Source: Treponema sp. (GTDB lineage: Bacteria; Spirochaetota; Spirochaetia; Treponematales; Breznakiellaceae). From it: 33,352 bases of DNA. Numbering within the stretch: position 1 is the first letter of the stretch; each line of letters begins with the position of its first letter. The notes beneath the pieces are model-generated. The model saw nothing but the letters and a program-made list of their open reading frames with translations, was not told the origin of the DNA and ran no database searches. The translations under genes were made by a program, and so were the position numbers. Where the stretch lies: assembly GCA_031278095.1 (NCBI GenBank), contig JAITLC010000027.1, forward strand, positions 1 to 33,352, read 5' to 3'. Shown piece after piece: positions 7,865-15,912 of the stretch.

Positions 7865-7893
7865 TTGGAACAAGCTCGCTTGTAAAGTATAAT
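7865..7893 (+). promoter_or_regulatory. strong promoter of the RNA methyltransferase gene, predicts a leaderless mRNA
   Basis: -35 TTGGAA (7865-7870), 17-bp spacer, perfect -10 TATAAT (7888-7893). The start codon ATG follows after only TTACC-like 5 bases (7894-7898), so transcription should begin at or next to the A of ATG 7899. There is no ribosome binding site. Confidence 0.75.
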
Positions 7894-7898
7894 TACCC

Positions 7899-8981
7899 AT
7901 GATCTACTATGCCGCCTTTGTTCCCGGGCTGCAGGATGTAATTGCCACTGTAGTCCGCGGACGCCTTGACGATGTAACAATTCACAAACTCCTCGACGGC
8001 GCCATCATTTTTGAAACTGCCTGTTCCTATGACAGGCTGAATTTTTTCTGCTTCAACAATATTTTTGCGGTGGCAAGCATCGTTGAAAAGGCGGAGCCTG
8101 CCGGAACATTCCACCGGAACCCGGATGAGCCGGGCTTCTCCTCCGGAGTCCTGGAAGAGCACATGAGGGCCGTAATCAGGGCAGGTAAAAATCCTGTCAT
8201 TTCTGAAAACAACAAAAAGATACTCAGTTTCAGAATCGTTTTCTCAATTGAAAACAAACTTGCCGCAGTCAACGAAAAGATAAAAAGGGAAACAGAAGTC
8301 TTTATTTCCCGCGCCTCCGCTCTTGCCCTGAACCGTTCAAGACCCGATACGGAATTCTGGTTCCTCTACCGCAGGGAAGGTTTCTCGGTGTTCATGAAAC
8401 GCCTTACCCGGCATGCCTCCTGGGAAAAGCGGCTTCACCCCGGAGAACTCCCTCCTCCGCTTGCCTGGACTCTCTGCAGCCTTGCAGGTCTTGGCGGAAA
8501 GAAAAGCTCTTTCTTAAGTGTTCTGGATCCCTTTTGCGGTTATGGCTCCATCCCTTTCCAGGCCCTCTCCCGTTTCCCCGTGCAAAAGATCTACGCTTCC
8601 GATAATTCCGCGGAGGCGGTACAGGAGACACGGAAGAAAATCGGCTCCGTCTCTCCGGGCCGTTTCTGTGAAATTTTCAAGAGCGATTTCAGGGATCTTC
8701 CTCCGAAGCTGGGTATGCAAAACATAGACAGAATCATTACCGATCCTCCCTGGGGACTCTACAGGGAAACAGACAGAAATACTGCGCAGTTTTACCGGGA
8801 AATGCCGGATTGTTTCGAAAAACTCCTTGCGGCAACAGGCAGGGCGGTGATCCTCAGCGCAGCGGAGGAAGAACTGGAAAAAGCCGTAGCGGAAAGCGGC
8901 CTTTCCATTACGAACAAAATTCCCATTCTTCTTTCGGGGAAAAAGACGGCAATCTTTCTGCTAAAAAAAGGGCCGCCCTAA
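7899..8981 (+). CDS. THUMP-type SAM-dependent RNA (guanine-N2) methyltransferase
   Basis: The protein is 360 aa. The C-terminal half is a Rossmann methyltransferase: motif I is LDPFCGYGSIPFQAL (D210 onward) and the catalytic motif IV is TDPPWG (282-286), as in the tRNA/rRNA G-N2 methyltransferases of the Trm14/TrmN/RlmL group. The N-terminal ~170 residues fit a THUMP-like RNA-binding region. Likely role: methylating a guanine N2 in tRNA or rRNA in the cytoplasm; the exact substrate cannot be read. The start at 7899 is supported by a promoter 6 bases upstream, implying a leaderless mRNA. Its TAA overlaps the TAG of the convergent flavoprotein gene (8978-8981). Confidence 0.8.
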   Translation: MIYYAAFVPGLQDVIATVVRGRLDDVTIHKLLDGAIIFETACSYDRLNFFCFNNIFAVASIVEKAEPAGTFHRNPDEPGFSSGVLEEHMRAVIRAGKNPVISENNKKILSFRIVFSIENKLAAVNEKIKRETEVFISRASALALNRSRPDTEFWFLYRREGFSVFMKRLTRHASWEKRLHPGELPPPLAWTLCSLAGLGGKKSSFLSVLDPFCGYGSIPFQALSRFPVQKIYASDNSAEAVQETRKKIGSVSPGRFCEIFKSDFRDLPPKLGMQNIDRIITDPPWGLYRETDRNTAQFYREMPDCFEKLLAATGRAVILSAAEEELEKAVAESGLSITNKIPILLSGKKTAIFLLKKGPP

Positions 8982-9613
8982 AAAAGAAGGGCGCCGCACT
9001 TAAAGGCTCTTTCAAGATGGTCTGTCCGTTTCTCTTCCCGGCTCGGCATCTCCCGGCTGGTACCTTCAAAAATCACCAGTTCCTTTTGCCTGACCCGGTC
9101 AAAGAGCCTGTCGTCGAGCAGAATCTTTTCCATCGCCGCCAGAATACCGGTACTGTTGAAATACTCCATCGTGTTCCCCGCGGAGAGAAGGTAGAGTCCC
9201 TTTTCGAGTTGTTTCATTAACCGCCTCTGTGTAAACGGGCCGTCCTTGTGTGCAGAAACAGGCTTCTCTGCTTTTTCCCCATAGGCAAAGCCGTAAGTCC
9301 AGACCCGGTCAAACCAGCCTTTGAGTATGGCCGGTACATCGGACCAGAAGACGGGACATATAAAGACAATGGCATCGCAGTTGTTTATCTTCTTCTGTTC
9401 CGCGGCAACATCCTCCGGAACAGAGAGATCGCTGCGGTAAAAGGCTTCCCGCTTGTATTCGGCCTCGCTCATGAGGGCATTGAAATTCATCCGGTACAAG
9501 TCGGAAACGGTAAAGCTGTGCCCGGCACTTTCAAGGCCCCGGATAAAACTGTCCCGAATCTCCGAAGTAAAGGAATCCTCACCGGGATGAGCATAGACAA
9601 TAAAGACATGCAT
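8978..9613 (-). CDS. flavodoxin-fold NAD(P)H:quinone oxidoreductase family protein
   Basis: The protein is 211 aa and begins MHVFIVYAHPGEDSFTSEIR, the FMN-phosphate loop start of the Flavodoxin_2 family (MdaB, KefF, NQO type). It is followed by AIVFICPVFWSDVPAILKGW and FDRVWTYGFAYG, the conserved flavin/substrate stretch of this family. It should be a soluble FMN or FAD enzyme giving two-electron reduction of quinones or other electrophiles. The start is preceded by GAGGAGC. It lies 158 bases downstream of the ABC exporter pair on the same strand, separated by a two-hairpin repeat. Its stop codon overlaps that of the methyltransferase gene. Exact substrate unknown. Confidence 0.85.
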   Translation of the reverse strand: MHVFIVYAHPGEDSFTSEIRDSFIRGLESAGHSFTVSDLYRMNFNALMSEAEYKREAFYRSDLSVPEDVAAEQKKINNCDAIVFICPVFWSDVPAILKGWFDRVWTYGFAYGEKAEKPVSAHKDGPFTQRRLMKQLEKGLYLLSAGNTMEYFNSTGILAAMEKILLDDRLFDRVRQKELVIFEGTSREMPSREEKRTDHLERAFKCGALLF

Positions 9614-9644
9614 AAAAGCTCCTCATGGGACCCCGCAAAGAAAT

Positions 9645-9775
9645 ATTAGACTTGCTCGAGAACCCAGGCTGGTTCTCTGCTAACCTGCGGCCGACGTGCA
9701 AGTCCTGCAATTTCCCGCCAGGGAACCTTCGGTTCCCGGCTGTGAAATTGCGGTTTTTTAGCGGGAGTTGTTCAG
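9645..9775 (+). repeat. two-hairpin dispersed repeat, copy B
   Basis: It starts ATTAGACTTGCTC and holds stem GAGAACC / GGTTCTC, then a 32-base insertion relative to copy A, then GCAATTTC / GAAATTGC, which here encloses an extra GGGAACC / GGTTCCC stem. It ends TTAGCGGGAGTTGTTCAG, reaching into the stop codon of the ABC transporter gene at 9772. The shared blocks are about 80-90% identical to copy A by eye. Confidence 0.8.
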
Positions 9776-11616
9776 GTTTCCCTCTCATTTGAACTGTTTT
9801 CAAGGCTGGTTTCTTCGGCGTACTGGGCCCAGTAAAGCTGGTAGTAGAAGCTCTTCAGGGACATGAGTTCGTCATGGGTTCCCGCCTCGGCAATGCAGCC
9901 ATCCTTGATGTATATGATCCTGGTACAGTCCCGGATAGTAGAAAGTCTGTGGGCGATAATAAAACTGGTACGGCCCTTCATGAGGGTTTTAATACCCTGC
10001 TGAACAAGCTGCTCGGTACCGGTATCAATACTGCTGGTGGCTTCGTCCAGTATGAGAATTCTGGGGTCGCTGAGGAGGGTGCGGGCAAAGGCGAGAAGCT
10101 GCTTCTGTCCGTGGGATATGCCGCCGCCCTGTTCGGTAATGGGAGTATCGTAGCCCTGGGGGAATTTTTCAATAAAACTGTTGGCCCCGATAAGCTCTGC
10201 GGCCCCGCGCACCTCCTCATCGCCGGCATCAAGTTTGCCGTAACGGATATTGTCCGCAATGGTGCCGGTAAAGAGAAAACTGTCCTGAAGCATGATCCCC
10301 ATCTGGCTCCGCAGGGAATTCAATGTTACCTTCATGATGTCCTGACCGTCGATCAGCACCCTGCCCTCCTCAATGTTGTAGAAACGGGAGAGGAGGTTGA
10401 CGATGGTAGTCTTGCCCGCGCCGGTAGGGCCGACGATAGCGATACTGTCGCTGGGATCTGCGGTAAAGGACACGCCCTTGAGAATCTTATGCCCCGGATC
10501 ATAGGAAAAGCTTACATTATCAAAGACCACATGCCCGCGCATGGCGGAAAGTTCATGAGCATCCGGGGCATCCTCAATGAGGACAGGCTCTGCAATGGTG
10601 TCGAAGATCCGATCCAGATACGACATGCCCGTAACAAAGGTATTGTAAATATTCGCCAGGTTGATGATGGGCTGCCAGAAACGCCAGGCATAGTTCCCCA
10701 TCGCCAAAAGCATGCCGAAACTCGCCATGGGATTCATCCAGTAGGCCCCCATGATATACACAAAGGAAAAAACAATCTGGCTTATCGTCTCGGTACTGAA
10801 CCACACAGAGTTGGAAATGTACTGGGCAAACATCCAGGCCTTGTTCCGCTCACCGGCCAGGCGGTCAAGGGTTGCCAGGGTTCTCCTCTGCTGATCAAAG
10901 GCCTGAGTGACCCGCACCCCGTCAATACTCTCCTGCACATAGGCATTGAGATTGGAATTCTTGTTGCTTACAAGCTGCCAGGCTTTCCGCTGCCTGTTTT
11001 TGATCGTCCAGATAAAGGCGGCCAGCACCGGAAGACCCAGCACTGTTACTGTTGCCAAGTGAGCATTAACCTTATACATAAAAAAGATAATAAAGAAAAT
11101 GTTGAGGATCTCAATGATAAAGTTAAGGATACCGTTGGAGAGGGCATCGGAAACACTGTTCACATAGGGCACCACACGAACAAAGATCTTGCCGTGGGGA
11201 CGGCTGTCATAGAAACTGAAGGGCAGCCTTTGCAGGTGGGCAAAAAGATCGTAGCGGATGTCGTGAATAATGGCCTGCCCCGTCTTTGCCACTATCAGGT
11301 TCCTCACGGTTCCAAAACCGATGGAAAACACAATGGTAAACGTGAGCCCTCCTGTCATGAGGAAGAGAAGACGGTAGTCCTTGCCCGGCACCGCTACATC
11401 CAGCGCATGCTGGATAAAAAGAGGCCCCGAAAGGCCGATTATGCTTGAAAAGAGGCTAAAAATCAGGGCGGCGCTCATACTGCCCTTTACTTTTGCAAGA
11501 TAACTCAGCACATACTTAAAGTTGACAAACGAGACTTTATCGTCCAGGTACTCATCAACATCGTACTTGTTCCGTCCCTGAGTCTGCTTTGTCTGTTTAT
11601 CGTTTTTCCGTACCAT
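9772..11616 (-). CDS. ABC exporter half-transporter, canonical ATPase subunit
   Basis: The protein is 614 aa from ATG 11616, chosen over an upstream in-frame TTG at 11649 because GGAAG precedes the ATG. The N-terminal transmembrane domain (~35-340) has six helices of the type I exporter fold; the ATPase domain is C-terminal. Walker A is GPTGAGKT (396-403); the Q-loop is in MLQDSFLF; Walker B is ILILDE with the catalytic Glu525; the H-loop is IIAHR with His556. Its signature motif is altered to ISHGQ (500-504). The partner encoded just upstream has the opposite pattern, so together they form a heterodimeric exporter with one degenerate and one active ATP site, like TM287/288, LmrCD or BmrCD. 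The substrate is unknown; lipids or drugs are usual for this class. Confidence 0.9.
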   Translation of the reverse strand: MVRKNDKQTKQTQGRNKYDVDEYLDDKVSFVNFKYVLSYLAKVKGSMSAALIFSLFSSIIGLSGPLFIQHALDVAVPGKDYRLLFLMTGGLTFTIVFSIGFGTVRNLIVAKTGQAIIHDIRYDLFAHLQRLPFSFYDSRPHGKIFVRVVPYVNSVSDALSNGILNFIIEILNIFFIIFFMYKVNAHLATVTVLGLPVLAAFIWTIKNRQRKAWQLVSNKNSNLNAYVQESIDGVRVTQAFDQQRRTLATLDRLAGERNKAWMFAQYISNSVWFSTETISQIVFSFVYIMGAYWMNPMASFGMLLAMGNYAWRFWQPIINLANIYNTFVTGMSYLDRIFDTIAEPVLIEDAPDAHELSAMRGHVVFDNVSFSYDPGHKILKGVSFTADPSDSIAIVGPTGAGKTTIVNLLSRFYNIEEGRVLIDGQDIMKVTLNSLRSQMGIMLQDSFLFTGTIADNIRYGKLDAGDEEVRGAAELIGANSFIEKFPQGYDTPITEQGGGISHGQKQLLAFARTLLSDPRILILDEATSSIDTGTEQLVQQGIKTLMKGRTSFIIAHRLSTIRDCTRIIYIKDGCIAEAGTHDELMSLKSFYYQLYWAQYAEETSLENSSNERET

Positions 11617-11653
11617 CGTAAAGCCGCTTCCTGTTCGAGGCCGTCCCAAAACT

Positions 11654-13423
11654 TCAGCTTTGGGAACCAGCTTCTTTTACATTATTTTGCAGGGCCCAGA
11701 TATGGCGGTAGAATCCCTGCTGTTTTACCAATTCCTCATGCTTTCCCCGCTGAACAATACGGCCCCTGTCCATGACAAGGATCAGATCCGCCCCCCGGAA
11801 ACTGGTGATCCGCTGGGCAATAAGAATCTTGGTGCAGGAAAAATCCATCTTCCGCAGTTGGTTCTGAATATACTGTTCAGTTTCGCTGTCAACGCTGGAA
11901 GTAGTATCATCCAGAATGAGAAGGGAAGGCTCCACCGCCAAAGCCCGCGCCAGGGCGATACGCTGCCGCTGCCCGCCGGAAAGGCCCACTCCCCGTTCCC
12001 CTACCAGAGTTTCGTAGCCGTCTTCCATTTTCAGGATAAAACCGTGGGCATCGGACTGCATGGCCCTGCGCCGGATACTCTCCTCGTCAAGGCCGGGATT
12101 GCCGTAACTGATATTCCCGGTAACCGAATCGGAAAAGAGAAACACTTCCTGCCGGGCAAGCCCTATATGGCGGCGGAGGCTTGAAAGGGTATAGTTCTGG
12201 ATGTCCACCCCGTCCAGAAGCACCTGCCCCGAATCCGGTTCATAAAAACGGGTAAGCATGTTGATAAGGCTTGTCTTCCCCGATCCGGTACTCCCCAGAA
12301 TACCGATACTCTGCCCCGGTTCGGCCCGGAAACTTATGTCTTCCAGAATCGGCGCCCCGTCTATCGAAAAATTTACATTCCTGAATTCGATACCGCCCTG
12401 CGGCCTTTCCGTCATCTCTACGGCGCCGGGCTTGTCTACAACTGCCGGCACGGAACTTACAACCTCGATGATCATCGTTGCCGCGGCATGGAAACGCTGC
12501 AGATCTGCCAGAAGAATCCCCAGCATCCGCAGAGGCATTGCGAGAGCCCAGGTAAGGCTTGAAAAACTCATGTACTGGCCCGGCGTAAGTTCCCCCCGGA
12601 TCAGGAAAATCCCGCCGGCGAGAAGCATGATAATGAGGAGCACCTGGCTGACCAGTTCCAGAAGCGGCTGATACTTTGCGGCGATATAGGCATTGTCAAC
12701 ACTGGTGTCCCGGTAATCGGCGTTCCGTTCTTCAAAATGCTTCTTCTCGTACTCTTCCCGGGCAAAGGCCTTAACCACCCGGTTTCCGTGGATGTTTTCG
12801 GTCACCGTGGTGGAAAGGGACGTAAGCTTTTCACGGAGCAGGCGGAAACGGGGCCGGATACGTTTTACAAAGATTGAACTAATCAAAAAGATGAAGGGAG
12901 TAACGGTAGCCAGGCTCAGGGCCATCTTCCAGTCTATAAAAAGATAAAAGGCAAAGGTTGCCCCAAAGAGCATCACCGCATCCACAAACTGGTAGCTGAT
13001 CCAGGCCACCGAATGGCGCAGCATATCAAGGTCGCTGGTCATCCGGGTCATGAGGTTTCCGGTGCGGAATTTGTCAAGAAAACGGTAATCCTGAATCTGG
13101 ATCACCTCGTACATTTTCCGCCGCATGGAAGTAAGGCTGTCGGTACTGGCAAATTCCATGAGGATCACCATGATATAACGCAGGGAAAGACGAAACACCT
13201 GTATGCAGAACATCGCCGCCAATAGCTTCAGGAGTGGAGCCGTATTGCGGGGAATGATCACATCATCAATAAGATGCTGGGCAAGGTAAGGATTAACAAT
13301 GATAAGGGAAGAAGTGATCCCCGCCAGGATGAGACCGGTGATAAACCGCCGCTTCTTCTCCCCCATGTACGTCCATACCCATTTGAAGCGGAACCATAAA
13401 CCGGACTCCAGATCTTTACACAC
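11654..13423 (-). CDS. ABC exporter half-transporter, degenerate ATPase subunit
   Basis: The protein is 589 aa from a GTG at 13423 that lies 9 bases after the -10 box, with no clear ribosome binding site. Six transmembrane helices lie in residues ~20-320, then the ATPase domain. Walker A is GSTGSGKT (377-384) and the signature LSGGQ is canonical (481-485). In Walker B the catalytic Glu is replaced by Asp (LILDD, D506), and the H-loop His is replaced by Gln (LIAQR, Q537). Both substitutions are the hallmarks of the degenerate subunit of heterodimeric exporters such as TM287. It is followed after 37 bases by the canonical partner; the gap contains a TCCCAAA / TTTGGGA stem whose loop includes this gene's stop codon. 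Confidence 0.9.
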   Translation of the reverse strand: MCKDLESGLWFRFKWVWTYMGEKKRRFITGLILAGITSSLIIVNPYLAQHLIDDVIIPRNTAPLLKLLAAMFCIQVFRLSLRYIMVILMEFASTDSLTSMRRKMYEVIQIQDYRFLDKFRTGNLMTRMTSDLDMLRHSVAWISYQFVDAVMLFGATFAFYLFIDWKMALSLATVTPFIFLISSIFVKRIRPRFRLLREKLTSLSTTVTENIHGNRVVKAFAREEYEKKHFEERNADYRDTSVDNAYIAAKYQPLLELVSQVLLIIMLLAGGIFLIRGELTPGQYMSFSSLTWALAMPLRMLGILLADLQRFHAAATMIIEVVSSVPAVVDKPGAVEMTERPQGGIEFRNVNFSIDGAPILEDISFRAEPGQSIGILGSTGSGKTSLINMLTRFYEPDSGQVLLDGVDIQNYTLSSLRRHIGLARQEVFLFSDSVTGNISYGNPGLDEESIRRRAMQSDAHGFILKMEDGYETLVGERGVGLSGGQRQRIALARALAVEPSLLILDDTTSSVDSETEQYIQNQLRKMDFSCTKILIAQRITSFRGADLILVMDRGRIVQRGKHEELVKQQGFYRHIWALQNNVKEAGSQS

Positions 13424-13432
13424 CGTATTTTA

Positions 13433-13461
13433 ATGATACCATTTTGTAAAAAGGATTACAA
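13433..13461 (-). promoter_or_regulatory. promoter of the ABC exporter operon
   Basis: On the minus strand: -35 TTGTAA (13461-13456), 17-bp spacer, -10 TATCAT (13438-13433). The GTG start lies 9 bases beyond, so the mRNA should have almost no leader. The -35 hexamer occupies exactly the same six bases as the -35 of the divergent ZIP promoter. Confidence 0.5.
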
Positions 13462-13484
13462 CGTACCGCGTAAAATGCTAAAAT
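13456..13484 (+). promoter_or_regulatory. promoter of the ZIP transporter gene
   Basis: -35 TTACAA (13456-13461, weak), 17-bp spacer, -10 TAAAAT (13479-13484). The ATG follows 6 bases later (13491) with no ribosome binding site, again predicting a leaderless mRNA. Confidence 0.4.
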
Positions 13485-13490
13485 AAAATT

Positions 13491-14306
13491 ATGGAATGGT
13501 TACAAACGCAGCCGGTAGTACTTCAGGCCCTGCTGGCAACCCTTTTTACCTATGGCGTTACTGCCATGGGAGCATCCACCGTATTTTTCTTCAAGAGCAT
13601 AAACCGTAAGGTGCTGGACGGCATGCTGGGCTTTGCGGGCGGCATCATGATCGCGGCAAGCTTCTGGTCTCTTCTCTCCCCGAGCCTTGAAATGGCTGAG
13701 GCTGCCTCGGAGATTACCGGTGTTCCCGGCTGGGTTCCTGTGGCCGCAGGCTTTCTCGCCGGCGGTCTCTTCCTCAGACTGGTGGATACCATACTCCCCC
13801 ATCTCCACATGGAGCATGAACATGCCGAGGGGATCAAGACCAACTGGGGCCGATCCATACTCCTCGTGCTGGCGATTACCCTTCACAACATACCGGAAGG
13901 CCTCGCCGTGGGGGTGGGTTTCGGGGCTGCTTCCGCAGGGCTTCCCGGCGCGGGAATTTCAGGCGCTATCGCGCTGGCTCTGGGTATCGGCCTTCAAAAC
14001 TTCCCTGAAGGGGCGGCGGTTTCCATCCCTCTGCGCCGGGACGGTATGGGCAGACTGAAAAGTTTCTGGTACGGTCAGGCCTCGGGTATCGTGGAGCCTG
14101 TCGCCGGGGTTATCGGAGCGGCTCTGGTAATGTCGATGAAGTCGATCCTTCCCTATGCCCTGTCCTTTGCCGCAGGGGCAATGATATTCGTCGTTGCCGA
14201 AGAGCTTATCCCCGAAGCTTACCGGGAAGGAAACGATCACATCGCCACAACCGGCCTCATGGCAGGGTTTGCGTTAATGATGGTACTGGATGTGGCCCTC
14301 GGTTAG
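13491..14306 (+). CDS. ZIP family metal transporter, GufA type
   Basis: The protein is 271 aa with about eight hydrophobic helices. The two metal-binding helices carry HNIPEG (132-137) and QNFPEG (169-174), the diagnostic motifs of ZIP transporters of the GufA subfamily. A His-rich loop ([11 protein letters not shown], ~104-114) precedes helix 4 and is typical of zinc-binding loops in the family. It is expected in the inner membrane, moving zinc or another divalent metal into the cytoplasm. It diverges from the ABC exporter pair across a 67-bp shared promoter region. The start codon is fixed by the leaderless-type promoter and a family-typical N-terminus. No metal-responsive operator is evident. 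Confidence 0.9.
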   Translation: MEWLQTQPVVLQALLATLFTYGVTAMGASTVFFFKSINRKVLDGMLGFAGGIMIAASFWSLLSPSLEMAEAASEITGVPGWVPVAAGFLAGGLFLRLVDTILPHLHMEHEHAEGIKTNWGRSILLVLAITLHNIPEGLAVGVGFGAASAGLPGAGISGAIALALGIGLQNFPEGAAVSIPLRRDGMGRLKSFWYGQASGIVEPVAGVIGAALVMSMKSILPYALSFAAGAMIFVVAEELIPEAYREGNDHIATTGLMAGFALMMVLDVALG

Positions 14307-14353
14307 CAATGCAAGGCCATAAAATCGAACCGGTGTATAACATTAAGATGAAC

Positions 14354-14398
14354 TTGTCCCAAAATTCGATGATCCGGCAGGATCATAATTTTGGAACA
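14354..14398. repeat. long inverted repeat before adk
   Basis: Arms of about 20 bases: TTGTCCCAAAATT then ATGATCC on the left, and GGATCAT then AATTTTGGAACAA on the right, with loop GGCA. There are only a few mismatches. It lies 24 bases before the adk start, so it would stand in the adk leader or end the ZIP transcript; no T-run follows. It belongs to the TTCCAAAA/TTTTGGAA stem family. Confidence 0.85.
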
Positions 14399-14422
14399 AA
14401 CTCAAGACAGAAGGAGTAAACC

Positions 14423-15064
14423 ATGAAACTGATTTTTCTGGGCCCCCCCGGAGCCGGCAAAGGCACACTGGCGGCAAAGGCAGTGGAGATCCTCAGGGTT
14501 CCCCACATCAGCACCGGAAACATCTTCCGGGAAGCCATAGCGGTAAAGAGTCCCCTGGGCCTCAAGGTCAAGGAGATCCTCGATTCAGGGAAACTGGTGG
14601 ACGATGAAACAACCATCGGTCTGGTACGGGAACGCCTCGCCCGGGATGACGTGCAGGCAGGGTATATCCTCGACGGCTTCCCCCGTACCATTCCCCAGGC
14701 GGAGGCTCTGGCAGGTTTTTCCGCGGTGGACAAGGTGTTTAACTTCGACATCCCCGATTCAGGGGTAGTGGAACGGCTCTCGGGCCGGAGAACCTGCAAA
14801 AAATGCGGCGTCAACTTTCATGTACTCTTTAACAAACCTACGCAGGAGGGAATCTGCGACGTATGCGGCGGGGAACTCTACACCAGGGACGACGACAAGG
14901 CGGAATCCATCCGGAAGCGGCTCCAGGTTTACCGGGATCAGACCGCGCCCCTCATCGACTTCTACCGTAAGAAAGGTCTCCTCATCGATGTGGACGCCCG
15001 CCCCGGCATAGACAAGGTCGTGGAGAACTTCAGGAAAAGCCTGGGGGTGGATCCTGTTCCCTGA
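14423..15064 (+). CDS. adk: adenylate kinase
   Basis: Converts ATP + AMP to 2 ADP; cytoplasmic nucleotide homeostasis. The protein is 213 aa, normal for the long (LID-containing) form. The P-loop is GPPGAGKGT (7-15), the AMP-binding segment is STGNIFRE, and the LID entry is YILDGFPRT. The LID carries four cysteines, C125, C128, C145 and C148, the structural zinc site seen in many Gram-positive and spirochaete enzymes. An AAGGAG ribosome binding site lies 7 bases before the ATG. It follows the ZIP gene in the same direction and ends 63 bases from the convergent yggS. Confidence 0.95.
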   Translation: MKLIFLGPPGAGKGTLAAKAVEILRVPHISTGNIFREAIAVKSPLGLKVKEILDSGKLVDDETTIGLVRERLARDDVQAGYILDGFPRTIPQAEALAGFSAVDKVFNFDIPDSGVVERLSGRRTCKKCGVNFHVLFNKPTQEGICDVCGGELYTRDDDKAESIRKRLQVYRDQTAPLIDFYRKKGLLIDVDARPGIDKVVENFRKSLGVDPVP

Positions 15065-15127
15065 AGGGCGGGGATACCCCCCTCCCCCCCACGAATACAA
15101 AACAACCGGAAACGGACCGGCAGCGCC

Positions 15128-15832
15128 TCACCCTCTCTCCCCAAAAATAGCTGTACCGATTCTGATCAAAGTAGCCCCTTCCTCTATGGCAATTTCAAAA
15201 TCGTTTGACATGCCCATGGAAAGGCAGTGCCAATCGGCCTCGGGGAAACGGGATGAAAGGGCCTTCCGGGCTGCCTTGAGTGAACGGAAAGAAGTGCGGA
15301 TAAGTTTTTCGTCTGCGGTAAAGGGCGCAATAGTCATGAGACCTTCCGGCTTGAGACCGGGATATGAAAGGATCTGTTCGGCAGCCCGGAACAGCGCTTC
15401 CGTATCGGGAAAGCCGCTCTTACTCTCCTCGGCGGTGCGGAATTCCAGCAGCACAGGCAAGGTCTCTTTCCGTTCCGCGGCGGCCTTTCCCAGTTCGATA
15501 ATCAGGGATTCCCGGTCTACCGATTGAATGCAGTCAAAGATCGAAAAGGCCGCCTTCACCTTGTTGCGTTGGAGCGGGCCTATAAGCTGCAGTTCCGCGC
15601 CATTGTGTTGTTCCTTAAACCCGCTGAATTTTTCGACGGCCTCTTGTACCCGGTTTTCCCCAAAGAGGCGGAGACCCGCATCCCAGGCTTCTTCTATTGC
15701 GGAAAGGGGATGGAACTTCGACACCCCCATGAGCCGTATCTCCCCTTCCTGCCGTCCGGAACGGATACAGGCTTTAAGAATCTTTTCCCGGATTTCCGCA
15801 AGTGATTCCGCTATGGCGCCCGAAGGCCGCAT
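15128..15832 (-). CDS. yggS: YggS/PROSC family pyridoxal-phosphate homeostasis protein
   Basis: The protein is 234 aa when started at the ATG at 15832, which has a strong AAAGGAG site. A longer in-frame ATG at 15868 lies inside a dispersed repeat and is rejected; the shorter form also matches family length. The PLP-binding lysine is K39 in LMGVSKFHP; further family motifs are LFGENRVQEAVEK, HCLSMGMSNDFEIAI and IRIGTAIFG near the C-terminus. The protein is a single-domain PLP carrier that buffers free PLP and affects amino-acid pools; no catalysis is established for it. It is downstream of proC on the same strand with an 80-base gap, a pairing found in many bacteria. Confidence 0.95.
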   Translation of the reverse strand: MRPSGAIAESLAEIREKILKACIRSGRQEGEIRLMGVSKFHPLSAIEEAWDAGLRLFGENRVQEAVEKFSGFKEQHNGAELQLIGPLQRNKVKAAFSIFDCIQSVDRESLIIELGKAAAERKETLPVLLEFRTAEESKSGFPDTEALFRAAEQILSYPGLKPEGLMTIAPFTADEKLIRTSFRSLKAARKALSSRFPEADWHCLSMGMSNDFEIAIEEGATLIRIGTAIFGERG

Positions 15833-15851
15833 GGGGTTCTCCTTTAAAGAC

Positions 15852-15883
15852 ACGCTGATTGGCGTCATTTAATCGGCGCTTCC
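15852..15883 (-). repeat. dispersed element ACGCTGATTGGCGTCAT, copy 1
   Basis: The 32 bases beginning ACGCTGATTGGCGTCAT and ending TTCC match the reverse complement of 32079-32110 at about 29 of 32 positions. The ends pair (GGCGCTTCC / ACGC region) to form a hairpin. It lies between proC and yggS and contains the rejected upstream ATG of yggS. A half copy (GGGAAACGCCGATT) is at 20801-20814. Confidence 0.8.
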
Positions 15884-15912
15884 TTACGGCTGTTCCAAAA
15901 TCACCGGTCTTG

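Noticed and set aside
9874-11448. Open reading frame of over 500 codons antisense to the ABC transporter
   Set aside because: Same reason: shadow of a well-identified gene, with a composition rich in Gly/His and no family resemblance.
11617-11649. Upstream TTG start for the second ABC gene
   Set aside because: No ribosome binding site, and it overlaps the intercistronic stem; ATG 11616 has GGAAG.
15833-15868. Longer start for yggS
   Set aside because: The 12 extra codons come from a dispersed repeat; the ATG at 15832 has a better ribosome binding site and gives the normal length.
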